Numbered from the stretch's first letter, positions 15,745 through 25,588 are shown. The stretch: 60,329 bases of DNA from Solitalea agri (GCF_023914155.1 NZ_JAMWYS010000050.1:1-60329); one strand, 5' to 3'. Program-made: numbers and translations. The notes: generated from the letters alone by a model not told the origin.

Positions 15745-16914
15745 TTATTTTTTGATCAGCCTTGCCACAAACATAGTATCCGCGAAATTTTCATAGCCTT
15801 TTAACAGCTGGGAACGCTCAATTTCAAAACCAAGCTCCGAGCTGATAAACTGTACCACTTCTTCGTTTTCCTTTTTAAAAGCTGAACAGGTGATATAAAT
15901 GAGGGGCTTACCAGGTTTAAGCCATTTTACAATGTTTGCAGCTATACGCTTTTGAAGCGAGCTGAACCAATCAATTTTTCCCTCTTCAAAGTTCGAAACC
16001 ATTTCAGGTGTTCTCCCCCAGGTACCGGAGCCACTGCATGGTGCGTCCAAAATAATTCCATCAAACTCCCTACCTGGTAAAAATGGTTCTAAATTCTTTG
16101 TAAGATCCAGTTCCTTTCGATGATACCCTTTTATTCCGGCTGCTTTAAAACGTTCATCAAGGTTATCCAAAATGCTCTCACGAATGTCGGAAACGAGAAG
16201 TTTAATACCCGGTTCCTGCTCATAAAGCATCAACGATTTACCCCCTGAGGCCGCGCAGCAGTCCCACCATTGCTCCCACTGTGCCGGTTTAAAATAAGCA
16301 CCCGTTAATTGTGAGCTATAATCCTGTATTTCAAAAGGACGAGGAATATCACCTTCGAAAAGATGATCTAACTTAGTAGTATTCTTAAAAGCAAAACAGG
16401 TAGAAGAAAGCTCCTCAAACGGAATTTCGAATTCTCTGAGTTTTAGTTTAACTCTTTCGTTTTCCCCTTTCCTTACCCGTATAAAAAGCTTTGGCTGATT
16501 TAATTGCGAAAGAACAAAGGCCTCCTTATCTACCCCATCTGACAATTCATTTGAAAAGGGAAATAGTAAAGATGGGTTAAATGCCGGATATAAGGTCTTT
16601 AAATAAGTGAACTTTTCATCCAGGGGAAGTTCTATCTGTTGATTAAAAACAGGTTGCAATTGATCGAGCAAAGGGCTGAATGACGAGCGGCATAAGAACT
16701 GGGCCACTAACAAACACTCTTCCACCGACTGCTTTTGAAGGGATTTGCCTAAACGAAAAAAAGAATAAACAAGGTCTGAAGCCATTTTACGGTCTTTCGA
16801 TCCCATTTGTTTATTTTTCCGAAAGTAATTTGCTAAAAAACGAGAAAGCGGCATCTCGAAATTATACTCTTCGATAATAGATGCCGCTATCCTTAATTGG
16901 TTGTCGAACCTCAT
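15745..16914 (-). CDS. RsmB/NOP2-type RNA (cytosine-5) methyltransferase
   Basis: 389 residues. The C-terminal Rossmann methyltransferase domain has CAASGGKSL (SAM-binding motif I, about residue 218), LDAPCSGSGTWGRTPE (motif IV with the release cysteine) and YITCSAFKKENEE (motif VI with the catalytic cysteine). The N-terminal part is helical, as in NusB-fused or RsmF-like relatives, but I see no clear NusB domain. It methylates cytosine C5 in rRNA or tRNA; the exact position cannot be told. Its ATG overlaps the stop of the upstream gene (ATGA), so the two are translationally coupled. Confidence 0.88.
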   Translation of the reverse strand: MRFDNQLRIAASIIEEYNFEMPLSRFLANYFRKNKQMGSKDRKMASDLVYSFFRLGKSLQKQSVEECLLVAQFLCRSSFSPLLDQLQPVFNQQIELPLDEKFTYLKTLYPAFNPSLLFPFSNELSDGVDKEAFVLSQLNQPKLFIRVRKGENERVKLKLREFEIPFEELSSTCFAFKNTTKLDHLFEGDIPRPFEIQDYSSQLTGAYFKPAQWEQWWDCCAASGGKSLMLYEQEPGIKLLVSDIRESILDNLDERFKAAGIKGYHRKELDLTKNLEPFLPGREFDGIILDAPCSGSGTWGRTPEMVSNFEEGKIDWFSSLQKRIAANIVKWLKPGKPLIYITCSAFKKENEEVVQFISSELGFEIERSQLLKGYENFADTMFVARLIKK

Positions 16915-18179
16915 TTTTGTTCTACAAACTTGGAGTTTTCAACCTTTAAAACTTTAAGGCTTTCATTTAAAAAGCCATTTTCAGTTTTAACAAATTGAAA
17001 ATTGTTATGAATACCGTTATAAAACTTGTTGATGTACTTATCGTAATCGGTTATGTGCGATGATAAAAGCTTTGCAAAGAAGTAACCGATATCAAAACCT
17101 TTAATAGCATACTCATTAGGATCAGTAGCGTAAACCTGTTTGTACTTTGTAAAGAAAGCTGCCGTTCCCGGATCGTTCTTTTCAATATGATAGGACGAAG
17201 TAAAATACACATTATACTTCTCCAGGTTTTTCAAACCTAATGAATTAGTCAGTTTTTCCGAGCCAGGATAAGCAAAAATGGTAAAGTTGTAATCCTTGGC
17301 ATTTTTATCCAAAAACTTCAAGAGAGATTGCCAGAAAGCTTTGTTTGCTGAAGACACCAACAGGATATTATTTTGACCTTTCACCAATTTAGCGACCATT
17401 GGATCAAAAAGATTAGTTGTGGTTCGATATTCGTTGATCGCCGTTCCAATACTTTGCTCTTCAAAAGCTACTTTAAACGGTTTTACAAAATTATCCTCAT
17501 CCGAGTCAGAACCTTTTAGGATCATTACCCTATTAGTTTCAAACTTTTTAATAATGAACTCCGCAGCCTTCCTTGCATGGATCTCCAATGGGCAAACAGG
17601 CACAATAAAGAATGGATTTCCCTTTACAACTACACGCGGTGAAAGCGGAGAAACAAAATACTGTTGATTTTCGACCGAAATAGGGTTAACTGAACGGATT
17701 TCTGCAGGATACAAAGGTCCAATAACCAAATTACTGTTAATGATCGCCTGTTTACGGGCTATATTTCGAGCCTCAACAGAATCGTCTTTACTATCAAAAA
17801 CCTGTAATTTAATTTTATTACCACTTTGGGTAGCTGAATCCAAACCCAAACGGAAGCCCTGATAAAAATCGAGGGCTACAGCCGAAGGCTCAATATCTTT
17901 TTTAGTACTTGCCGTTGATAAGTCAACTTGATCAACATTGAAAGGCAACACTAATGATATTACCGGAATTTTATTTGAATTACGAGAAAACACCGCTGGT
18001 TCCTTCGCACTTTTCGCAACATCTTCCTTAACCGTATTTTCCACTGGTTTACTTGAACTTACCGGAGGAGGTACAGCTTTCTTTGAACAAGAAGAAACTG
18101 TAATAGTAGCCGTTAAAACAAGCGCACCTAAAAAATTATTCCCACTCAATAGTTGCAGGCGGTTTAGAACTGATGTCAT
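16911..18179 (-). CDS. Lipoprotein with type I periplasmic-binding (Leu/Ile/Val-like) fold
   Basis: 422 residues from the ATG at 18179. A lipoprotein signal (TITVSSC, C31) precedes a Pro/Ser/Lys-rich linker (about 34-65). Then comes a two-lobed binding-protein fold: [46 protein letters not shown], and [14 protein letters not shown]. The fold is that of branched-chain amino-acid receptors and of LpoA-like proteins. No permease genes lie nearby, so cell-envelope work is as likely as transport. Its first 44 bases overlap the end of guaA, an unusual arrangement. Confidence 0.7.
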   Translation of the reverse strand: MTSVLNRLQLLSGNNFLGALVLTATITVSSCSKKAVPPPVSSSKPVENTVKEDVAKSAKEPAVFSRNSNKIPVISLVLPFNVDQVDLSTASTKKDIEPSAVALDFYQGFRLGLDSATQSGNKIKLQVFDSKDDSVEARNIARKQAIINSNLVIGPLYPAEIRSVNPISVENQQYFVSPLSPRVVVKGNPFFIVPVCPLEIHARKAAEFIIKKFETNRVMILKGSDSDEDNFVKPFKVAFEEQSIGTAINEYRTTTNLFDPMVAKLVKGQNNILLVSSANKAFWQSLLKFLDKNAKDYNFTIFAYPGSEKLTNSLGLKNLEKYNVYFTSSYHIEKNDPGTAAFFTKYKQVYATDPNEYAIKGFDIGYFFAKLLSSHITDYDKYINKFYNGIHNNFQFVKTENGFLNESLKVLKVENSKFVEQK

Positions 18180-19665
18180 ATACAACTCGGTTAATTCCTT
18201 TTACGTTATTGATGATCTCGTTAGAAATTTTTGCTAATAACTCATATGGCAAATGGCACCAATCAGCGGTCATACCATCAACTGATTCAACGGCACGTAA
18301 GGCGATCACATTCTCATAGGTACGCTCATCTCCCATCACACCTACCGACTGTACCGGTAAGAAAATAGATCCAGCCTGCCATACTTTATCATACCAACCA
18401 GAACTTCTCAAATTCTCGATATAGATGGCATCTGCCTGTTGCAATATATGTACTTTTTCAGGAGTAACATCACCTAAAATACGAATTGCCAAGCCTGGAC
18501 CAGGGAAAGGATGGCGACCCAATAATTCATCAGCAATACCTAATGTTCTTCCAACGCGACGTACTTCATCTTTAAATAATGAGCGTAATGGTTCTACTAC
18601 TTTAAGTTTCATAAAGTCAGGTAAACCACCTACGTTATGGTGAGACTTAATGGTTGCTGAAGGACCTTTTACCGATACTGACTCAATAACATCAGGATAA
18701 ATCGTTCCTTGTCCTAACCATTTAACATCTTCAATTTGGTGTGCCTCATCATCAAACACTTCAATAAACACTCGGCCAATAGCTTTACGTTTTGCCTCAG
18801 GCTCTTTTAAACCTGCAAGTGCATCGTAAAAACGTTGTTTAGAGTCAACTCCTTTTACGTTAAGGCCCATGCCTTCGTATTGTTTTAATACGCTCTCAAA
18901 CTCGTTTTTGCGTAATAAACCGTTATCAACAAAGATGCAGTAAAGGTTTTTACCGATAGCTTTGTGTAATAATACTGCTGCTACGGTAGAATCTACTCCT
19001 CCTGAAAGACCTAAAACCACTTTATCATCACCTAATTTTTCTTTCAAATCGGCAATGGTAGTATCTATGAACGAGTTTGGCGTCCAGTTTTGTGACAAGC
19101 CACAAACCTGTACCAGGAAATTATCCAGTAACAATTTACCCTCCAAAGAGTGTGTTACCTCCGGATGGAATTGGATACCATATGTCTTAGTGTTTTTAAT
19201 ATGGAAAGCAGCCACGCGAACACTGTCGGTGCTGGCAATAATTTCAAAATCTTCCGGAACCTCAGCAATTGTATCACCATGTGACATCCATACCTGCGAG
19301 TTATCCGTCAAACCCTTCATCAACTCATGGTCGTTGTTGATCGTGCTTAAGTTAGCGCGACCGTACTCACGGATCTTAGAAGGTAAAACATTACCGCCCA
19401 TGGTTTGCGCCAGGAACTGTGCTCCATAGCAAACACCCAATAATGGATATTTATTATGAAACAGCGATAGATCAACGCTAGGGGCATTTTCTTCACGAAC
19501 TGAGTGTGGTGACCCTGAAAAGATGACACCTTTTACGCTTTCATCAAACTCAGGAAGGTGATTATAAGGATGAATTTCACAGTAAACATTGAGTTCTCTA
19601 ACTCTACGGGCAATTAATTGAGTAAACTGAGAACCGAAATCAAGGATGATAATTTTTTCCAGCAT
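18136..19665 (-). CDS. guaA: GMP synthase (glutamine-hydrolysing)
   Basis: 509 residues from [13 protein letters not shown]. Converts XMP, glutamine and ATP to GMP. The N-terminal class I amidotransferase has GVCYGAQ with the nucleophilic Cys (about residue 79) and FHPEVTHS. The ATP-pyrophosphatase P-loop is LSGGVDST, and the dimerisation domain ends PPATIEWE. All catalytic motifs are present. An in-frame ATG 21 bases upstream is rejected because the -7 element lies between it and this start. That element is three bases from the chosen ATG, so the mRNA may be leaderless. Confidence 0.97.
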   Translation of the reverse strand: MLEKIIILDFGSQFTQLIARRVRELNVYCEIHPYNHLPEFDESVKGVIFSGSPHSVREENAPSVDLSLFHNKYPLLGVCYGAQFLAQTMGGNVLPSKIREYGRANLSTINNDHELMKGLTDNSQVWMSHGDTIAEVPEDFEIIASTDSVRVAAFHIKNTKTYGIQFHPEVTHSLEGKLLLDNFLVQVCGLSQNWTPNSFIDTTIADLKEKLGDDKVVLGLSGGVDSTVAAVLLHKAIGKNLYCIFVDNGLLRKNEFESVLKQYEGMGLNVKGVDSKQRFYDALAGLKEPEAKRKAIGRVFIEVFDDEAHQIEDVKWLGQGTIYPDVIESVSVKGPSATIKSHHNVGGLPDFMKLKVVEPLRSLFKDEVRRVGRTLGIADELLGRHPFPGPGLAIRILGDVTPEKVHILQQADAIYIENLRSSGWYDKVWQAGSIFLPVQSVGVMGDERTYENVIALRAVESVDGMTADWCHLPYELLAKISNEIINNVKGINRVVYDISSKPPATIEWE

Positions 19666-19668
19666 GCG

Positions 19669-19676
19669 CAAAGATA
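19669..19676 (-). promoter_or_regulatory. -7 element of guaA, three bases from the start codon
   Basis: TATCTTTG on the minus strand, then CGC, then ATG. With the usual Bacteroidota geometry the transcript would begin at or next to the start codon. Confidence 0.6.
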
Positions 19677-19689
19677 GGCTTTTCAAATA

Positions 19690-19899
19690 AATTTGACAGA
19701 AGAAGTTGAGAATTAGTCAGTCTGAAGTACCTAGTCCGCAATAAACAGTCGGCAGTAGTCCAGTCTGCATGAAGTTAACATTGCTCAGACAGATAGGTTT
19801 ATATAAATCTGCCCTGATTTCGAACTGGAGACTGTGAATTGGAGACTGCCTAATGGAGACTAGACTGAAGACTAATGACTGGAGACTGAATACTGCCTA
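19690..19899. repeat. Intergenic word-repeat island 1 (CAGTC / GGAGACTG words)
   Basis: The spacer between guaA and the dCMP deaminase gene is packed with short words. The left part has AGTC/CAGTC words (GGCAGTAGTCCAGTCTGC, 19751-19768). The right part has GGAGACTG-like words at least four times and ends GGAGACTGAATACTGCC (19881-19897). The right word block is close to the reverse complement of the left block, so the island is an imperfect inverted repeat. Confidence 0.65.
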
Positions 19900-20367
19900 C
19901 TAGAGAGTGCCCACCGGTTCATACTTAGCAACCTCTACTCCAAACTTCCGTAAAAAGTCAACACCTTCATCGCTTGGCAACCCTTTATACTCTGCATATG
20001 ATTTCAAATAATGAACCTTTTTAATTCCTGAGGTAAAAATAATTCGGGCGCAAGGCAAACACGGAGATAAGGTAATATATAGTGAAGACCCTTCTAACGA
20101 GGCGCCATTTTTTACAGCATACAAAATGGCGTTTTCTTCGGCATGTAATGCCAATGAACAGCTTCCTTTCGAATCTCTTGCGCAACCGTGCTCCGGCCAC
20201 TCTTCGTCGCAATTATGCGTTCCGGCAGGAGGGCCATTATAACCAATTGAAATAATACGGGTATCTTTTGCCAGTACTGCTCCCACATGTGCTTTCACAC
20301 AATGTGACCGTTCTGCCAGTTCAATAGCCAAATGCATGAAAATATCGTCAAACGCTGGTCGCTTCAT
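19900..20367 (-). CDS. Deoxycytidylate (dCMP) deaminase
   Basis: 155 residues. Zinc site: HAEENA (H75, E77) and PCLPC (C103, C106). The segment GYNGPPAGTHNCDEEW with C53 and H59 is typical of ComEB-type dCMP deaminases. Makes dUMP for thymidylate synthesis in the cytoplasm. Length normal. Its stop codon borders word-repeat island 1. Confidence 0.93.
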   Translation of the reverse strand: MKRPAFDDIFMHLAIELAERSHCVKAHVGAVLAKDTRIISIGYNGPPAGTHNCDEEWPEHGCARDSKGSCSLALHAEENAILYAVKNGASLEGSSLYITLSPCLPCARIIFTSGIKKVHYLKSYAEYKGLPSDEGVDFLRKFGVEVAKYEPVGTL

Positions 20368-20466
20368 TTATTGCTTTGTTCTGATTAAAGTTCAAAATAA
20401 ACACAAATAATTTGGGTTTTTAAGCTAGAAGTAAGATTTTTACCGAAACCTTTTGGAAACTTTCGG

Positions 20467-21111
20467 ATGCTTTTGGCCATTATTGCGGGAATTCTTGTTG
20501 GATTAGTACTCTCTTTACTTACAGGCCCGACCTTTTTTTCATTACTTAAAATAAGCATCAGTAAAGGCTTTAAATCAGGCGTTTATTTTGCATTTGGCGT
20601 ATTTTTAAGCGATATTATTTACATACTTTTAGCTGTAGTTTTCAGCTTATTGATTGGATTTGAAGAGCAATACCGACAAATAATTTATATTGTTGGTGGC
20701 TTGTTTTTAACAGGTATTGGTGGCTTTTATATCTTTAAAAAAGTAAAAATAGTTTACGAACCTACCAAAGTGCTGAAAAATACCGCTTACTTTTTCAAAG
20801 GCTTTTTAATGTGCATGCTTAATCCAATGATGCTGTTTTATTGGATCACCATTTCTACAAAGGCGAAAGAAACTTTTCAGGCTCGTGATATTCATTCACA
20901 TTTTGAACCATCAGAATTGCTAGCCTTTTTTCTGGTAGCTACTTCATTGACCATCCTTACCTCCGATATTTTCAAATCATACTTTGTAAGCAAATACCGG
21001 AGTAAAATCAGCGAGCGACATATACTTTGGCTTAATCGTGTGGCAGGAACCATTATTGCTGGCTACGCCATTTTCCGATTGCTGATTCCTGTTATTTTAA
21101 AGCACGTTTAA
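20467..21111 (+). CDS. LysE family exporter
   Basis: 214 residues with six predicted helices. The first has the family motif LTGPTFFSLLKISISKGFKSG, and the NPMMLFYW segment in the middle is also conserved (usually NPK/NP-x-x-x-F-x). Family members export amino acids or related small solutes across the inner membrane; substrate unknown here. CCGAAA and TTTCGG (20443-20464) can pair just before the ATG, which may affect translation. Confidence 0.85.
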   Translation: MLLAIIAGILVGLVLSLLTGPTFFSLLKISISKGFKSGVYFAFGVFLSDIIYILLAVVFSLLIGFEEQYRQIIYIVGGLFLTGIGGFYIFKKVKIVYEPTKVLKNTAYFFKGFLMCMLNPMMLFYWITISTKAKETFQARDIHSHFEPSELLAFFLVATSLTILTSDIFKSYFVSKYRSKISERHILWLNRVAGTIIAGYAIFRLLIPVILKHV

Positions 21112-21300
21112 AGAAGTTGGATTTTAGAAGTACGAAGTTAGATTTAGAATCGGCATAGAAGTTCTTACTGGTTGATAATCATAATCAACAAATCATAATC
21201 TTGTACTTTCTGCTTTGAATTTCTATTTAATCATAAATCTAAAATCCGAAATCACCAATCCCTCCTCCTATCTTACACTACAATTACCTATTTTTCAGTA
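21112..21300. repeat. Intergenic word-repeat island 2 (GATTTTAGA / TTAGATTTA words)
   Basis: Starts immediately after the lysE-like stop. The left arm has GGATTTTAGAAGTACGAAG and TTAGATTTAGAAT. The right arm has TAAATCTAAAATCCG, whose complement CGGATTTTAGATTTA repeats the left-arm words. The middle contains GTTGAT-AATCATA-ATCAAC, a 6-bp stem. Confidence 0.55.
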
Positions 21301-21325
21301 ACTTAGCTTACTAAAATCCTACACT

Positions 21326-21697
21326 ATGACTACACACGCCATTAACTGGTTTGAAATTCCTGTTTCGGATTTTGAACGAGCGAAGAAGTTTTATTCGCAT
21401 ATTTTAGCATTTGATATGGTTGAAATGCTCATGGGTACTGACAGAATGGGCTTTTTCCCGAGCGAAGCAGGAAGCGTAAGCGGAGCCATTGTGTCCGGGA
21501 AAAATCATCATCCGGGACCAACGGGTGTATACATTTATTTGAATTGTGGCGATGACATGTCGGAAGTGTTAAACAAAATACCTGAAGTTGGCGGCAAAAT
21601 TGAAACACCAAAAACAATCATCAACCCGGAGTATGGTTATTACGCATTTATTATAGATTCTGAAGGGAATAAAATTGGTTTGCATTCTCATCATTAA
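21326..21697 (+). CDS. VOC family (glyoxalase-fold) protein
   Basis: 123 residues, one paired beta-alpha-beta-beta-beta module set. It opens TTHAINWFEIPVSDFERAKKFYSHIL, the usual first strand and helix, and ends YGYYAFIIDSEGNKIGLHSH. Residues H5 or H4 and the terminal acidic/His positions could bind metal. Function within the fold (lyase, dioxygenase, resistance) cannot be assigned. Confidence 0.82.
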   Translation: MTTHAINWFEIPVSDFERAKKFYSHILAFDMVEMLMGTDRMGFFPSEAGSVSGAIVSGKNHHPGPTGVYIYLNCGDDMSEVLNKIPEVGGKIETPKTIINPEYGYYAFIIDSEGNKIGLHSHH

Positions 21698-21737
21698 ACC
21701 CACCCATTTTATCTCGATAAATAGGAACGTAAAAACG

Positions 21738-21765
21738 AAGGGACGAATATTTCTATTCGTCCCTT
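21738..21765. terminator. Bidirectional terminator between convergent genes
   Basis: Perfect 12-bp stem AAGGGACGAATA / TATTCGTCCCTT with a TTTC loop, flanked by A and T stretches. It serves the VOC gene and the purF-like gene, which converge here. Confidence 0.85.
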
Positions 21766-21797
21766 TGTAAGTTATTAAGTTAACAACATTATGTTAA

Positions 21798-23699
21798 TTA
21801 TGCATAAGCACGTTGGTTTCTGCCTTCCATAAAGTTAATAAAGGCTTTGTTTACCACTTTATTACCTCCCGGAGTTGGATAATCACCGGAGAAATACCAA
21901 TCACCTGAATCATTAGGACAAGCTTTATGTAAATTATCCAAGGTTTGGAATATTACTTCTACTTCAGCATTAATACCTTCAGGAGTTACGATTCTTGATA
22001 TTTCTTTCGAAATTTCATCATCGGTAAAAGGCTCATAAATTTCCTTTACAAAGTTTTTAACTTCTTCTTTCGGAAGTTTCTCCTGCGCTTTACATTTATC
22101 GTAAACATCTTTGATCAATTGCTCTTTTCCTGCTTTCTTAAGCAACGAAATTGCAGCCTGAAAAGCCACAAATTCACCCATACGGCTCATGTCAATACCA
22201 TAGCAATCAGGATAACGAATTTGAGGAGCTGACGAAACAATAACGATCTTTTTAGGTCCAAGTCGATCGAGTATACGGATGACACTTTGCTTAAGTGTGG
22301 TTCCTCTAACAATTGAATCGTCAATGGCTACCAAATTATCAATGCCTTTCTGGATAACACCATAAGTAACATCATAAACATGGTTTACCAGGTCATTACG
22401 ATCAGAATCTTGGGTAATGAATGTACGAAGTTTGGCATCTTTAATAGCCAGTTTTTCAACCCGAGGTTTCAGCTTCAAAATCTGATCGATCTTTTCATCT
22501 GTAAGCTGATCAGCATTTTTCAGCAAATCTTTTTGCTGGCAACGGATATAATCATGAACACCTTCCACCATTCCGTAAAATGCAACTTCAGCGGTATTTG
22601 GTATAAATGAAAATACTGTATTTTGAAGATCTTTATTTACCGAGTCGATAATAGCCGGAATTAGTAGCTTACCAAGTTTTTTACGTTCCTGATAAATACT
22701 TGTATCGCTTCCTCTTGAAAAATAAATACGTTCGAATGAACACGATTTACGCTCAAGTGGTTCGCGGAACATTTCCTGCGAATAGCTTCCGTCTTTTTTA
22801 ATGATTAAAGCGTGACCAGGTTTTACTTCAGAAATCGATTCTACAGGAATATTAAAAGCAGTTTGAATGGCTGGTCGTTCAGAAGCCACTACAATTACTT
22901 CATCATCAATGTATTTAAATGCCGGACGAATACCAGATGGATCACGCATTACAAACGCATCACCATGGCCCATTAATCCACAAATAGCATATCCACCATC
23001 CCAGGTTTTTGCTGAACGTGTTAATATTTTATTAACATCTAAATGATCAGCGATAAGCTTTGAAATTTCAACATTCGAGTAACCATCTCTTTTAAATTTA
23101 TCAAACAAGGTTTGATTCTCATCATCTAAAAAATGACCGATTTTCTCAAGCACGGTAACTGTATCAGCTCTTTCTTTAGGATGCTGACCCAATTCATATA
23201 GCTGTGCTAAAAGCTCTTCAACATTGGTCATGTTGAAGTTACCAGCAACTACCAGGTTACGTGTTTGCCAGTTATTCTGGCGTAAAAACGGATGGCAGTT
23301 CTCAATACTGTTTTGACCGTGGGTTCCATAACGCAGATGCCCCAACAGCACTTCGCCCATAAAAGGCATATGCTCTTTCAGCCATTGTGCATCATGAAGA
23401 AGTTCAGGATTTTTTCTATGAAGGTCGGCATATTTACCTAAAACATATTCGAAGATTTCGGTTACGGCTCTTGAAGAAGTAGAGCGTTGGCGGCTAATGT
23501 ATCGATTTCCAGGTTCGATATCTAATTTGATGGTTGCAATACCGGCCCCGTCTTGTCCACGGTTTACCTGTTTTTCCATCATTAAATACAGCTTGTTTAA
23601 ACCGTATAGCGCCGTTCCGTATTTTTCCTGATAATAACTTAAAGGTTTACGTAATCGGATGAGTGCTATACCGCACTCGTGTTTAATCGCATCACTCAT
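21798..23699 (-). CDS. Amidophosphoribosyltransferase-like protein, long form
   Basis: 633 residues, longer than standard PurF (about 470-510). The N-terminal class II amidotransferase domain starts MSDAIKHECGIALIRL, with catalytic Cys9 exposed if the first eight residues are removed. It continues with HLRYGTHGQNSIENCHPF and NFNMTNVEE. The phosphoribosyltransferase part has the PRPP loop VAIDDSIVRGTTLKQS. The C-terminal 130 residues are an addition seen in a Bacteroidota-specific long paralogue (from memory). Expected role is the first step of purine synthesis or a related amidotransfer. Confidence 0.82.
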   Translation of the reverse strand: MSDAIKHECGIALIRLRKPLSYYQEKYGTALYGLNKLYLMMEKQVNRGQDGAGIATIKLDIEPGNRYISRQRSTSSRAVTEIFEYVLGKYADLHRKNPELLHDAQWLKEHMPFMGEVLLGHLRYGTHGQNSIENCHPFLRQNNWQTRNLVVAGNFNMTNVEELLAQLYELGQHPKERADTVTVLEKIGHFLDDENQTLFDKFKRDGYSNVEISKLIADHLDVNKILTRSAKTWDGGYAICGLMGHGDAFVMRDPSGIRPAFKYIDDEVIVVASERPAIQTAFNIPVESISEVKPGHALIIKKDGSYSQEMFREPLERKSCSFERIYFSRGSDTSIYQERKKLGKLLIPAIIDSVNKDLQNTVFSFIPNTAEVAFYGMVEGVHDYIRCQQKDLLKNADQLTDEKIDQILKLKPRVEKLAIKDAKLRTFITQDSDRNDLVNHVYDVTYGVIQKGIDNLVAIDDSIVRGTTLKQSVIRILDRLGPKKIVIVSSAPQIRYPDCYGIDMSRMGEFVAFQAAISLLKKAGKEQLIKDVYDKCKAQEKLPKEEVKNFVKEIYEPFTDDEISKEISRIVTPEGINAEVEVIFQTLDNLHKACPNDSGDWYFSGDYPTPGGNKVVNKAFINFMEGRNQRAYA

Positions 23700-23738
23700 G
23701 AAAAAGTATCCTTCGGACTAAGTCCTTTTTTGAAGCCG

Positions 23739-23746
23739 CAAAGCTA
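23739..23746 (-). promoter_or_regulatory. -7 element of the purF-like gene
   Basis: TAGCTTTG on the minus strand, 39 bases before the ATG at 23699. The leader contains the palindrome GGACTTAGTCC; no known riboswitch was recognised. Confidence 0.5.
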
Positions 23747-23919
23747 CTAATATTTTATTCAAACTTTTAGCAAATAGCCAATTTGAATATTTATAATAAT
23801 ATCATTTCCATGTAAATTGTTTTACGGCTAACAAACTGATAATCAACAACTATCCAAACAGTATAAAATTTACACGATTACAATCCTATCGCAACCCCGT
23901 CACCTTCATAACTGATTGG

Positions 23920-24279
23920 TTAATCCATACTTTGCCCGAAGGTGAGTAGATTATTATCGGGATCGAGCAACGAAAATTCTTTTTGCCCCCAAGGCTTTGT
24001 TTGTAACCGCCCATTAGGATGTATATCCAATTTTTTCTCCAATAGCCATTGGTACAAACTCTCAATATCATTGGTTCGGATGTACAATTGTCCATAATTT
24101 TCGGCCGGATCCAATTCTTTAAATTCAAAAAAGTGAATTTGAATCTGATCCTTTTGCACCATCAGGTAGCCCTCGAAATCGGCGGCCCCAAACTCAACAA
24201 ACTCCAATTTATTTAAATAGTAATCCCTCGTAATTGCCTTATTACGCATGGGTAGTTTTGGATTGATCGATGTTAACAT
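23920..24279 (-). CDS. VOC family (bleomycin-resistance-like) protein
   Basis: 119 residues. Pattern LPMRNKAITRDYYLNKLEFVEFG, then LQIHFFEF-type strand (QIQIHFFEFKEL), YIRTNDIESLYQWL and EFSLLDPDNNLLTFGQ, the usual half-module order of bleomycin-resistance/glyoxalase-fold proteins. An acidic active site cannot be assigned. Not closely similar to the VOC protein at 21326. Confidence 0.78.
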   Translation of the reverse strand: MLTSINPKLPMRNKAITRDYYLNKLEFVEFGAADFEGYLMVQKDQIQIHFFEFKELDPAENYGQLYIRTNDIESLYQWLLEKKLDIHPNGRLQTKPWGQKEFSLLDPDNNLLTFGQSMD

Positions 24280-24340
24280 AAGTTCACCATGTTTTTATAC
24301 TCCTAAATATCACAAGGATTGAGCAATAAAAGAAAATGAA

Positions 24341-24478
24341 TTATTTATCAATTTCAGAAACCATTTTAAGCTTTAATGTACCACCCTTTAAAACATTACC
24401 TGTTCCTATAAGCAAATCAACATGAGCGCTAACCTTTAAAACTGATATAAAAAGAATAAGAAAAATGTATTTCCGCAT
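24341..24478 (-). CDS. Possible 45-residue secreted peptide
   Basis: An ATG-started frame of 45 residues (MRKYIFLILFISVLKVSAHV...) with a clear signal-peptide-like start and cleavage possible after VSA. No homologue is recognised. It lies in an otherwise empty 289-base gap, on the same strand as its neighbours. It may be a real small protein or a chance frame. Confidence 0.3.
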   Translation of the reverse strand: MRKYIFLILFISVLKVSAHVDLLIGTGNVLKGGTLKLKMVSEIDK

Positions 24479-24568
24479 GGTTTATGTTATCAGCTACTTT
24501 CTATGATTGGAAATATCACCTAAACCAACTTTGGACAACGTAAGAAGCGAATCAGAATATAAAGATAC

Positions 24569-25588
24569 CTAAGCAGAAAAATGCTTCTTCGCCATTCGCT
24601 GAGCAATGAAGCTGCAAATGACCAACTGCATAGCGTGATACAGCATTAACGGCAACAGGATCACCCCTAGTGAAGGATTATTAGGAAAGATCACTTTCGA
24701 CATAACGGTTCCATGGACCAGCGATTTCTTAGAACCACAGAAAAGTGCGGTTATCCGATCATCGCGTTTAAAATTGAGCAAACGGGAACAGGCCAAAATG
24801 AGGAAATAAACGGCAAAGAAAAGAGCGATCATTAATGCACCAAGCAAGAGCAATTCGGATAATGAATAGCCATCAAATACGTGGTTGGCAAACGATTCAC
24901 AGAAAGAGGTGTAAACGATCATCAGTATTACCGATTGATCAAAATATCGAAGTTGTGCTTTGTGCTTTTCCGCCAGGCGGCCAAAACGAGGGTTTAACCA
25001 TAAGCCCAGTATGACAGGAATCAGCACCTGGACTATTAATTTCATGACCACATCGCCAACGTCAAATGTTCCAGCCGATGATGAGAAAAAGATCTGAAGC
25101 CAAAACGGAGTAAGAAAAACCCCCATCAGACTGGATATGCTGGCGTTAAAAATTGCTGCCGGAATATTTCCATGAGCAATTGAAACCATCACCACAGACG
25201 AAGAAACTGTTGAGGGAATAGCAGAAAGGAACAAGGCTCCGACCCACAACATCGGCATATTTTCAGGGCCAAACAGTTTATACACTGCAAATACCACCAC
25301 CGGAAAAATAAAATAAGTCGAAAGCTGAACCATTAAATGCAGATGCCAGTTGCTTAAGCCTGTGACCAACTTTTCCTTATTCAACTTTAGTCCGTAAAAG
25401 AAGAAGATTAATGACGCACCGTAGGTAGCAAATGATTTTAATGAAACTGTGCCATGATAAACACCCGGCCCCGGAAAGAAATAAGCTAACAGGATTACAC
25501 CTAAAATTCCAAGGATGAAGCCATCGAGGCCAAACTTGGCCAGGAAACTAAAAAAGTGTCGTATGAGTGATGGTTCTTGTCGTTGCAT
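24569..25588 (-). CDS. Bile acid:sodium symporter family transporter
   Basis: 339 residues, about ten membrane helices. Family marks: LPSTVSSSVVMVSIAHGNIPAAIFNASISS-like helix (AIPSTVSSSVVMVS, about 121-134) and the later FCGSKKSLVHGT segment near 280. It belongs to the SBF-like (PF13593) group, whose substrates are mostly unknown. It follows aguA on the same strand but is separated by word-repeat island 3. Confidence 0.82.
   Translation of the reverse strand: MQRQEPSLIRHFFSFLAKFGLDGFILGILGVILLAYFFPGPGVYHGTVSLKSFATYGASLIFFFYGLKLNKEKLVTGLSNWHLHLMVQLSTYFIFPVVVFAVYKLFGPENMPMLWVGALFLSAIPSTVSSSVVMVSIAHGNIPAAIFNASISSLMGVFLTPFWLQIFFSSSAGTFDVGDVVMKLIVQVLIPVILGLWLNPRFGRLAEKHKAQLRYFDQSVILMIVYTSFCESFANHVFDGYSLSELLLLGALMIALFFAVYFLILACSRLLNFKRDDRITALFCGSKKSLVHGTVMSKVIFPNNPSLGVILLPLMLYHAMQLVICSFIAQRMAKKHFSA

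Noticed and set aside
19690-19899. Possible CRISPR-like array
   Set aside because: Words are only 5-9 bases, spacing is irregular and arms are inverted; there are no spacers of constant length and no cas genes.
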